Positions 1 to 5,615 of a stretch of 7,570 bases of DNA are shown one piece after another. The notes beneath the pieces were generated by a model. That model saw nothing but the letters and a program-made list of their open reading frames with translations. It was not told where the DNA came from and made no database searches. Position 1 is the stretch's first letter. Every line of letters begins with the position of its first letter. Both the position numbers and the translations under genes were made by a program. Source of the stretch: Actinomycetota bacterium (GTDB lineage: Bacteria > Actinomycetota > Humimicrobiia > Humimicrobiales > Humimicrobiaceae); assembly GCA_016783995.1 (NCBI GenBank), contig JADHVN010000068.1:1-7570 (forward strand), written 5' to 3'.

Positions 1-150
1 ATTTTACAGATTAGTTTCCGGAGTGCACCCACTATACAACTCAAATTAAATAGAAAGTTTGCCCCTGAAGCCAGAGGAATTGAATTTCATTATAACCATT
101 TTTTGCATTTTTTTAATTTTATTACGATCAACCATGTCGCAGTATTAATT

Positions 151-453
151 TTATAGCTCACCAGATTTTTCATAGTCTGTTACCAGACCCCTGTATTTTT
201 CATTAATCAGATTTCGGTCAAATTCCCAGAAGCTACCAAGCATTTCATCTTTTTCTTTATCTGTAAAATAACTCATACTGGGAATAAAAAAGACCATATC
301 TTCTTTCTTTATATGTTCAGGATAAAATCCGGTTAAAGTTTTTAAATGTTTGTGTATATCAGTCAGATTATCTTTAAGACCATCTTTATATTTCTGATTG
401 GCTGTAACAAGTTCAGAGGTTGTTTTTCGGGCAAACTTGTGTTCATTTAATTC
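151..453 (-). pseudogene. Hemerythrin-like protein, C-terminal fragment cut by an IS end
   Basis: One hundred codons are open on the minus strand and end in TAA at 153-151. The product reads ELNEHKFARKTTSELV, then GFYPEHIKKEDMVFFIPSM, then MLGSFWEFDRNLINEKY. This matches the second half of bacterial hemerythrin-domain proteins, which bind a non-heme di-iron centre and serve in oxygen, NO or iron handling. Candidate iron ligands are the His in NEHKF and the His and acidic residues in PEHIKKED. The N-terminal helices with the remaining His ligands are missing. The reading stops being hemerythrin-like exactly where the IS right end starts at 454, so the gene appears cut by insertion or rearrangement. 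I did not find its 5' half elsewhere in the window. The family call is fairly sure and loss of function is inferred. Confidence 0.75.
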
Positions 454-744
454 ATAAGAATTTGCTTTTGGGTCTCATAAGTATAAAGCGTAAATAAACG
501 CCATAATCTGATATTACAAGTATTAAAAATAAAAAAAATAGAGTATGCGATAGAGCAGAAGGCCTAAATAATTTAGCCAGGGCCATCTCCAGCCTGTTTT
601 TTAAGCAGGTTTAAATACGGGAAATCACATTTAGTCTAAAAATCCACATAATCAAAATCTATATAATCATCACAGCTATAATCATCAAAATCATCTAATT
701 GGCCGGGTTTTACCGGAGGCGGCCTTTTTCTCCTAAACTCATAT
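454..744 (-). mobile_element. IS91-like element right end, copy 1 (inverted relative to copy 2)
   Basis: This segment contains the last codons of the transposase and about 180 bp of downstream DNA. It recurs in inverted orientation at 4351-4640. By eye, the outermost 80 bp (454-533) differ from 4561-4640 at one base, and the inner 70 bp (675-744) are identical to 4351-4420. The middle has diverged. The terminal segment includes a GCGT/ACGC hairpin at 488-501. In IS91-family elements the replication-origin end (oriIS) lies downstream of the transposase, which fits this arrangement. The outer boundary at 454 is where the two copies stop matching and where the hemerythrin reading frame begins. 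Confidence 0.7.
488..501. repeat. Hairpin in IS right end, copy 1
   Basis: GCGTAAATAAACGC has 4-bp GCGT/ACGC arms around a 6-nt AT loop. The same hairpin is present at 4593-4606 within the almost invariant terminal 80 bp of the other copy. IS91-family origin ends are known to carry small inverted repeats, so this is a candidate part of the transposase recognition site. That role is inferred. Confidence 0.45.
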
Positions 745-982
745 ATTTTAAGATAATCCAGAATCTTCTTAACTACCTTATAATCCTCTACAGGTGCAAT
801 AATCCTCATATCCCCGCCACATTTGGGACAGGTAAGGGGATCCACTTCATATATCTTTCTGATAAGCCTTGCCCAGGATTTATTGCAACCCCTTCTATAC
901 TCGTCATCTGTAATAATAAAATCTGCCCCGTCACAATTTTGCCTTTTCCTTCTGCCCCTGCATACGTTGCTGTAATAGCCAT

Positions 983-1091
983 TTTATGCTGAGCTTAAAA
1001 TTATGCTGAGTTATCAGTATATATCCTTAATTTTTAACTAATTACATTTAGTTTAACTCAGCATATTATGGCTTATTCAAAGCTTTGCATA
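983..1091. mobile_element. Non-autonomous mini-element inserted in the transposase gene
   Basis: AGCCAT occurs at 977-982 and again at 1092-1097, flanking about 109 bp (110 bp if the duplication is GCCAT). Removing 115 bp, one duplication plus the insert, rejoins the transposase as RYYG/YYSN in a single frame, which supports a simple insertion. The imperfect ends are TTATGCTGAGCTT on the left and the complement of TTATGCAAAGCTT on the right. TTATGCTGAG occurs twice on the plus strand near the left end (984-993, 1001-1010). A 12-bp inverted partner, TAACTCAGCATA, lies near 1054-1065. It has no coding capacity, so it resembles a MITE or a trimmed IS remnant. The parent family is not identified. 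Confidence 0.65.
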
Positions 1092-1101
1092 AGCCATAAT
1101 A
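1064..1101. repeat. 38-bp near-perfect palindrome across the mini-element border
   Basis: The 13-bp arms TATTATGGCTTAT (1064-1076) and ATAAGCCATAATA (1089-1101) flank CAAAGCTTTG (1078-1087), with one mismatched pair (1077/1088). The left arm belongs to the inserted element. The outer right arm is host transposase sequence encoding RYYG, so the palindrome straddles the insertion boundary. It could form a long hairpin or cruciform. Confidence 0.7.
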
Positions 1102-1216
1102 GCGGACTGTCTGCTTGCTCCGATCCGGTATATGGGAGCAAAGGGTTGCCATCCATTCAAGTGCGCTAAACTCCTTCTCCCCTTTGCTGTATTTAGACCT
1201 GTAGGTAATCTTGGCC

Positions 1217-1262
1217 TCCTCTGGAATATATTTCATTCTTCCTCTGGAATATATTTCATTCT
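1217..1262. repeat. Perfect 23-bp tandem duplication inside the transposase pseudogene
   Basis: Bases 1217-1239 are repeated exactly at 1240-1262. The unit encodes the transposase motif MKYIPEE on the minus strand, so that motif appears twice in two frames. Because 23 is not a multiple of three, the duplication shifts the reading frame and creates a TGA right after the first copy. Confidence 0.9.
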
Positions 1263-1701
1263 CTTATGGGAAAAAGACGCCTTTATAATATATCTTGCAA
1301 GGTTTTCCATGGACCTGCTATCTTTTGGGTAGATCCTCTCTCCGCAGTAAAACCCAAAACCTTAAATGTCTCCAGGAAAGTATGAGTTCTACAGTGCTAG
1401 TAGTAATAAGGCTCCTGGAAAGAAGCATTTTAAATACCCTGTATCTAAAAAGCTCTTCAAGACTAGCTGTATCTATATTTATAGAGGAGGTGTAAAAGAT
1501 CCCATCACATCCAAAGCAGCCGTCACTTGCCAGCATATGCATGCGGGGATTAAATCCCAGAAAGTCTCCAAAGGTTTGGATAACTGCTACAGCTGCAGGC
1601 ATTCCGTTTAAGTAGCCCTCTATCAAATACATAATTAGTCTTATATATAAATACACCCGGTAGTCTACAATTTTGGCCGGTCGTTGTTTACTGGAGAAGA
1701 T

Positions 1702-1922
1702 TTATTTTTCCGGTGAAGCATTTTAGCGCTATTGCTGGAAGAAAGTGTAGCGGAAAAACTAAAAGCTGCGATATCCGGCTTAACTGGCAATTAGAGATTA
1801 TTATCTGGGATACTTTATTAAAATAGGTTTTAATTTTGGGCATCCGGGTTTCTTAAAAATGGTTAATGAGATGTTCTTAACAAGATTATATCCAAATCTT
1901 TATAGGGTTAAAAGAATAGGTC
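1702..1922. other. Gap with no supported gene
   Basis: I scanned both strands. A few short plus-strand open stretches exist (for example ending near 1797 and 1937), but none has a ribosome binding site or a recognisable motif. The minus strand upstream of 1701 should hold the N-terminal part of the transposase. I see only stops there, so that part is deleted or too diverged to recognise. Confidence 0.4.
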
Positions 1923-2597
1923 CTATTCTTCTTTTATAAGATCAAGTCTTTTTCTTAATTCATCAGCATCAAAAAATTTCTGCAAATTGTTATTAGCCCC
2001 ACTTTTTATAGCGCGCAGTGAATTATTCTCATAATCATCGATCAGGTCAATAACTTTCTGCCTGCCAGTTTTAGTCTTTACTGCATTTCTGGGGGTCTTA
2101 TTTCCAAGAGCCGGGATTTTTTGAGTTACCCATTCATCGTAATAATTGTTCCACCAATCAAGCGCAAATTATTTCATCACCTCTTCGGGAATTTCAGGGG
2201 GTCCGGTTTCTCCGGTACCTCTATTTTTGGAAGAAGGTTTTTCTGCCTCTTTTTCAAATATATTCTGATAGTCTATATATTCTGTTTCCAAGAATTTCAG
2301 AGGTATTTTTTTAGTCTTTAATCTCCATTTTTCAAGGCGTTCTTCTGAGTTTGTCTCAAATCTGAGCCCCCTGTCGGTAATAAAAATAGAGCCAAGGATA
2401 ATATTTTTTGTACTTAACCATGTAATGACATCCTCATCCTTATTTTCTTCTCTAATTTCAAAACCCCTGATCTTAAGAAGTGCACTGCGTACCTCAGGTC
2501 TATTGGATATTCTGTAAAATGTCTTCGAAAATACCAGTTCCTCATTATCTCTTGTCACCAGCTTGGGGGGAGGCTTAATAGCTATTAAGCAGCTTAC
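1923..2597 (-). pseudogene. SEC-C-associated or antitoxin-like hypothetical protein, split by an in-frame TAA
   Basis: One minus-strand frame is open from about 2609 to a TAG at 1925-1923 except for a single TAA at 2171-2169. Before the stop it reads SNRPEVRSALLKIRGFEIRE, then LGSIFITDRGLRFETNSEER. After the stop it reads FALDWWNNYYDEW, then KIPALGNKTPRNAVKTKTGR, then QKVIDLIDDYENN. The pattern of an LGSI-x-LRFETNSEER segment followed by W-x-IPALG-x-KTPR-x-AVKT recalls proteins annotated as SEC-C or zinc-binding or as antitoxin-like. I give that with moderate confidence and assign no function. Homology on both sides of the stop in the same frame shows that one base change (for example GAA to TAA) split one gene. 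The 5' part is also lost: an upstream stop lies at 2612-2610, next to a transposase fragment. The GTG at 2558 is a possible but weak start. Confidence 0.65.
2573..2590. repeat. 18-bp perfect palindrome
   Basis: GCTTAATAGCTATTAAGC reads the same on both strands. It lies between the truncated pseudogene and a 27-bp transposase fragment, so it may mark a rearrangement junction or be an operator left from a lost promoter. No direct evidence chooses between these. Confidence 0.6.
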
Positions 2598-2624
2598 TCC
2601 AGAATCTTCTTAACTATACCTTAT
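2598..2624 (-). mobile_element. Short fragment of the IS91-like transposase interior
   Basis: Bases 2598-2616 match 757-775 exactly (19 bp, the codons for KKIL and neighbours), and CCTTAT follows in both places after a 2-bp offset. A chance 19-bp match is unlikely at this window size, although the AT bias weakens that argument. It sits where the neighbouring pseudogene loses its frame. Confidence 0.45.
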
Positions 2625-2750
2625 TATATATCAGATAAAAATAATCTTTTAAACCATGCAGATGATGGCTATTTTGAGATGACGCCCCAGTTTAAATAAG
2701 ATCAAAGACAGGAAATATGACCTGAAGGCAATAAATTCAGCAACCACATA
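2625..2750. other. Gap downstream of the ATPase gene, no supported gene
   Basis: A short plus-strand open stretch reads ISDKNNLLNHADDGYFEMTP and then QFK before a TAA near 2698. It has a protein-like composition but no start, ribosome binding site or family that I recognise, so it is not called as a gene. No clear terminator for the ATPase gene is visible on the minus strand. Confidence 0.3.
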
Positions 2751-4103
2751 TTATTTAATCACTTCCTCTAAAAACCAATGCAGATAGCTATTGAGTCTTC
2801 CTGTTAAGTAAAAAGGAAGATTTAAAAGAAAAAACTTCTTTCCCTTAAGAGTTTCAACAATATCGACTTTCAACTTGCCAGAATACACCCTTACTGCATA
2901 ATTATGCGGCGCCCGGTCAACAAACTCATGTATTGAACGCAGACGGCCGGCTTTTCCTGTTTTTACTTCAACTGGTATCACATAGCTTTCAAACGGGACA
3001 ATATAATCGACTTGAGCATTTGACTGTTTTTTTTCTCTGACCCAAAACTGTACTTTCCTAGTAAAAGTCTGGCTTTCTGCAAGCAATTCCTGCCCGACTA
3101 TATGTTCTGCAATTTTTCCTTCATAAACACTATTTAGATTTTGCGTGCCAAAAAGTTCTTTTTGCAGCCCAACAAAATAATTGACCAGTCCTGTGTCAAT
3201 AAGGTGCAGTCTGGGAGATTTCTTATGATCAGCTTCAATGGGAAGACTAGTTTCTGTTGTTGGATACATTAAATAAATAAGCATTGCTTTTTCAAGTGTT
3301 TTTAGCGCTTCAGACATCTCCCGTGATCTGTAACTGGACCGGCCAAACCTTTCAAAACGGATTCTGCTTCCGGCAGAATAAAAAGAACTTTCAATAGCAT
3401 GGCGCATTATACGGGCAAGAGTATTGTTTCGGGCGTATTTTTCCACATCATCAAGATATGACCGCAAAAGGCTTTCATAAACTGGTTTTAGTTCAACTAC
3501 ATTTTGAGTTTGGCAATAAACGCTCACCACTTCTGGCATTCCTCCAATTAGTGTATATTGATAAAATTGCTTTAGTAATTTCTCGTGAGCAAAATCAGGA
3601 AAAGGGATCTGCTTAAGGACTTCTAATGAAGAACTTTCCCCCGTTGCAGTTATATATTCATTAAAGGTTAACGGTTTCATATAAAGATATTCAACCCGTC
3701 CAACAGGAAAACTAATTTGCCTGTCTATTAGAGACTCCAGGAGAGAGCCTGCTGCTATGACAAAAAAATCCTTAGCTGATTCATAAAAATACCGTAGCAT
3801 CATAACCGCATTAGGAGAATTCTGTATTTCATCAATAAATATCAGGATCCTCCCCTTGATTTTCTTTTTGTTTTTTTCAAAAAAGATCGCCTGAATAAGC
3901 TCTTCAATTGTATAGTCTTTTTCAAATATCTTGCGGTCTGAAGAAATTTCAAGATTTAAATATATATATTGATCAAACTGCTTTGAGAAAATCTCAACTG
4001 CTGTTGTTTTGCCAACCTGCCGGGCACCACGCAGGACTAAAGGTTTTCTACGAGCTTTTTTTGCCCATTTTTCTAACTCTTTTACTATTGTCCGGTCAAA
4101 CAT
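2751..4103 (-). CDS. AAA_14/DUF4143 family ATPase
   Basis: This encodes a 450-residue protein with the layout of the widespread AAA_14 plus DUF4143 ATPases, soluble proteins of unknown substrate. Numbering from the TTG six codons upstream, Walker A is GARQVGKT (32-39) and Walker B is ILIFIDEIQ (92-100, D97/E98). The sensor-like AAGSLLESL follows at about 123-131. The DUF4143 part contains LIGGMPEVV (191-199), HLIDTGLVNYF (306-316) and YEGKIAEHIVGQEL (333-346). The C-terminus has VDYIV (D372) and VIPVEVKTGK (E385, K387), a PD-(D/E)XK-nuclease-like arrangement. I chose ATG at 4103 because AGAGG lies four bases upstream. The TTG at 4121 has no such site. Length is normal for the family and no frame damage is seen, unlike its neighbours. 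It stands alone with its own promoter. Family assignment is strong and function is unknown. Confidence 0.92.
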   Translation of the reverse strand: MFDRTIVKELEKWAKKARRKPLVLRGARQVGKTTAVEIFSKQFDQYIYLNLEISSDRKIFEKDYTIEELIQAIFFEKNKKKIKGRILIFIDEIQNSPNAVMMLRYFYESAKDFFVIAAGSLLESLIDRQISFPVGRVEYLYMKPLTFNEYITATGESSSLEVLKQIPFPDFAHEKLLKQFYQYTLIGGMPEVVSVYCQTQNVVELKPVYESLLRSYLDDVEKYARNNTLARIMRHAIESSFYSAGSRIRFERFGRSSYRSREMSEALKTLEKAMLIYLMYPTTETSLPIEADHKKSPRLHLIDTGLVNYFVGLQKELFGTQNLNSVYEGKIAEHIVGQELLAESQTFTRKVQFWVREKKQSNAQVDYIVPFESYVIPVEVKTGKAGRLRSIHEFVDRAPHNYAVRVYSGKLKVDIVETLKGKKFFLLNLPFYLTGRLNSYLHWFLEEVIK

Positions 4104-4107
4104 TTCG

Positions 4108-4112
4108 CCTCT
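4108..4112 (-). promoter_or_regulatory. Ribosome binding site that decides the ATPase start
   Basis: On the minus strand AGAGG is followed by CGAA and then ATG at 4103-4101. This supports the ATG over the TTG at 4121, which has no purine-rich stretch before it. Confidence 0.65.
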
Positions 4113-4141
4113 ATATAACAACGCATTTATTCTGAAATCCT

Positions 4142-4217
4142 AAAGTAAACCATAATATATTACTAATATGTAACATAGTAAAGTATATTATAGATATATA
4201 TTGTATAAAAGTAAACC
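4142..4217. repeat. Paired 10-bp direct repeat in the ATPase promoter region
   Basis: AAAGTAAACC occurs at 4142-4151 and again at 4208-4217. One copy overlaps the -35 box and the other lies in the leader, 66 bp away. Between them is an inverted pair, TTACTA and TAGTAA. This could be an operator arrangement. It could also be chance in AT-rich DNA. Confidence 0.3.
4187..4215 (-). promoter_or_regulatory. Sigma-70-type promoter for the ATPase gene
   Basis: On the minus strand TTTACT (4215-4210) is followed by a 17-bp spacer and TATAAT (4192-4187). The -10 box is a perfect consensus and the -35 box has four of six consensus bases. It would give a leader of roughly 75 nt before the ATG at 4103. 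The surrounding DNA is AT-rich, which makes chance matches more likely. Confidence 0.5.
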
Positions 4218-4350
4218 CTATTTGTGACATTATTTGTGGACACGGAGTTTATTATAGTATAATTATATATGTAAATACACAAAAATATTAAATATTAGAT
4301 CCTGTAAAAATTAATTGAATATAAATGATTTAAAAATTGATCACAGGAAG

Positions 4351-4640
4351 ATATGAGTTTAGGAGAAAAAGGCCGCCTCCGGTAAAACCCGGCCAATTAG
4401 ATGATTTTGATGATTATAGCCGTGATGACTATATAGACTATGATTATGTGGATCTTTAGATTAAATATGATTTCCAGAGTTTAAACCTGTTTAAAATGAG
4501 GCCAAATATCTTCCTGACAAAATTATTTAGGCCTTCTGCCTGCTAACTTGCTGCAAATTTTTTATTTTTAATACTTGTAATATCAGATTATGGCGTTTAT
4601 TTACGCTTTATACTTATGAGATCCAAAAGCAAATTCTTAT
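4351..4640 (+). mobile_element. IS91-like element right end, copy 2 (inverted relative to copy 1)
   Basis: This is an inverted copy of 454-744. It begins inside the transposase C-terminal coding region and runs to the terminal AAATTCTTAT. The outermost 80 bp (4561-4640) carry one difference from copy 1, the first 70 bp (4351-4420) carry none, and the central part has diverged. The hairpin GCGTTTATTTACGC (4593-4606) is kept. Upstream of 4351 nothing resembles the rest of the transposase, so this is an isolated end. Together with copy 1 it brackets about 3.6 kb that includes the ATPase gene. Confidence 0.7.
4352..4459 (+). pseudogene. IS91-like transposase, last 35 codons only
   Basis: The frame reads YEFRRKRPPPVKPGQLDDF and then DDYSRDDYIDYDYVDL before TAG at 4457-4459. 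It aligns with the tail of the transposase at 636-743, which ends DDYSCDDYIDFDYVDF. Five base changes in the last 15 codons leave the frame open. Two are silent and three change residues (C/R, F/Y, F/L). There is no start codon, ribosome binding site or upstream homology. Confidence 0.75.
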
Positions 4641-5000
4641 AAATTTCAAGTTAAAAATTTTGTACTAATTACAATAATATATTCTTCTATACCATCCCAC
4701 ATTTTCCCTGGAGACGGATTTGTTACCTTTTTAAATTTAATTTCAGTTATAGAACAGAGATTTTCAATATTATTAAAATTTACTATATAATGACCTTAAT
4801 AATATTACGTGCAGCCTGTATAATTGTTAAAAAAAAGACATCGATAAGAGAAAGCAGAAATATTGAAGAAATTTATTAAAATTATAAAATCTAAAAAATA
4901 TTAGCTAAATCAGTTTAAAATATTTTATACTTCCAAAGTTTTTAAAGTGTTTGCTAAAGGAAGTTATATAATTGAAGAAACCAGTAATATCTTTTTAACA
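4641..5000 (-). pseudogene. Unidentified gene remnant in an AT-rich gap
   Basis: Two adjoining minus-strand frames look protein-like. One reads SSIFLLSLIDVFFLTIIQ and then AARNIIK (about 4869-4797). After a one-base shift the other reads GHYIVNFNNIENLCSITEI, then KFKKVTNPSPGKMWDGIEEY, then IIVISTKFLT, ending in TGA at 4648-4646. The second ends eight bases from the IS right end at 4640. I do not recognise the family and there is no start or ribosome binding site. Real coding origin is a guess from composition. From about 4870 to 5000 I see only AT-rich DNA. Confidence 0.25.
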
Positions 5001-5018
5001 TTAAGGATTACCTGGTTT
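4978..5018 (-). terminator. Possible hairpin at the end of the metW transcript
   Basis: AAACCAGTAAT (4978-4988) and ATTACCTGGTTT (5007-5018) pair with one bulged base around an 18-nt loop. The stem overlaps the last codons and stop of metW. On the minus strand it is followed by TTCTTCAATT, which is only a weak T-rich tract, so an intrinsic terminator is uncertain. Confidence 0.3.
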
Positions 5019-5615
5019 ACTTATAACGAAAATTGCATTTAGAGCCAGCAGATTAGGAAAGAATCTTATAATATTGTTCTTACCTAAATAATATGTTTCC
5101 AGTATATTTATTCCTTTTGCCTTACAATAATTTTTAAAATCTTTCAGGCTTAAGAAATGCACATTTGGTGATTCATACCAGCTGTAAGGAAGCGATGGAG
5201 TAACAGGAGCCTTTCCCCTGAAAAAAAGGTCAAAGCGGGACCGGATATAAGCGAAATTAGGAAATCCTATTATTACTCTCCTGCCTACCCTGAGGGATTC
5301 CTGCAGGACAAACTCTATTTTTTTGGTTTCCTGCATACTCTGATTTAAAATAACATAATTAAAAGAATTATCAGGATATTCTCCCAGGCCGCCCTCTATA
5401 TCTCCGTGAAATACACTTAGTCCCTTCTCTACACATTCGTAAATAGCTCCTTCTTTTAACTCTATACCCCGTGCTTTCACTTTTTTCTCCTTAATTAAAA
5501 GATTTAGAAGCTCTCCGCTGCCGCAACCGAGGTCCAGAACACTTGAACCGGTTTCTATAATTTTAAAAATTATTTTGTAGTCCAGCCTTATATTTTTATT
5601 ATTTTTTTCCTGCAT
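5001..5615 (-). CDS. metW: MetW, methionine-biosynthesis methyltransferase-like protein
   Basis: The 204-residue product has a class I SAM-dependent methyltransferase fold. [17 protein letters not shown] (24-40) is the glycine-rich SAM loop, GIEL (50-53) holds the acidic ribose-binding position, and GDIEGG (71-76) follows. The MetW signature comes next: NQSMQE (91-96), [20 protein letters not shown] (115-134) and [20 protein letters not shown] (137-156). Length is usual for MetW. The start ATG at 5615 lies inside the 3' end of metX, a 17-bp overlap, with AGGG about eight bases upstream. MetW is commonly encoded with MetX and is reported to associate with it. No independent catalytic role is shown by this sequence. 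Assignment rests on motifs plus position and is strong. Confidence 0.93.
   Translation of the reverse strand: MQEKNNKNIRLDYKIIFKIIETGSSVLDLGCGSGELLNLLIKEKKVKARGIELKEGAIYECVEKGLSVFHGDIEGGLGEYPDNSFNYVILNQSMQETKKIEFVLQESLRVGRRVIIGFPNFAYIRSRFDLFFRGKAPVTPSLPYSWYESPNVHFLSLKDFKNYCKAKGINILETYYLGKNNIIRFFPNLLALNAIFVISKPGNP

Larger units (their letters stand above)
636..1701 (-). pseudogene. IS91-family (Y2) transposase, disrupted, 5' end missing
   Basis: Homology runs across three frames on the minus strand. Frame 1 (1701-1350) contains GMPAAVAVIQTFGDFLGFNP and HMLASDGCFG, the conserved core before the catalytic region of IS91-like transposases. The reading then shifts near 1350 to GFYCGERIYPKDSRSMENLA and RYIIKASFSHKRMKYIPEE. 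A 23-bp duplication restores the first frame as EAKITYRSKYSKGEKEFSAL and CSHIPDRSKQTVRYYG. A mini-element at 983-1091 interrupts it there. The remainder reads GYYSNVCRGRRKRQ, then SWARLIRKIYEVDPLTCPKC, then GGDMRIIAPVEDYKVVKKIL, and ends in an Asp/Tyr-rich tail. CPKCGG resembles the usual C-terminal zinc ribbon. The GTG at 845 is internal, not a start. The N-terminal zinc-binding domain is not visible. Transposase identity is secure and inactivity is near certain. Confidence 0.88.

Noticed and set aside
1..156. Plus-strand stretch open from the window edge (ILQISFRSAPTIQLK and following) to TAG near 156
   Set aside because: About 51 codons with no start, ribosome binding site or recognised motif, and it overlaps the end of the better supported hemerythrin frame.
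1318..1495. Plus-strand open frames between 1295 and 1611
   Set aside because: They lie opposite the transposase, whose minus-strand reading matches the IS91 family strongly.
2121..2321. Plus-strand open frame with hydrophobic Phe-rich product
   Set aside because: It is the complement of the minus-strand pseudogene. Its hydrophobic composition comes from antisense AT-rich codons, not a membrane protein.
3908..4135. Plus-strand open frame of 75 codons near the ATPase start
   Set aside because: It is antisense to the Walker A region of an intact ATPase gene.
4238..4262. TGGACA and TATAAT resembling a plus-strand promoter
   Set aside because: The spacer is about 15 bp, too short, and no gene follows on the plus strand.
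454..4640. A composite transposon able to move by itself
   Set aside because: The only transposase present is truncated and frame-broken in several places, and no terIS-like left end is visible.
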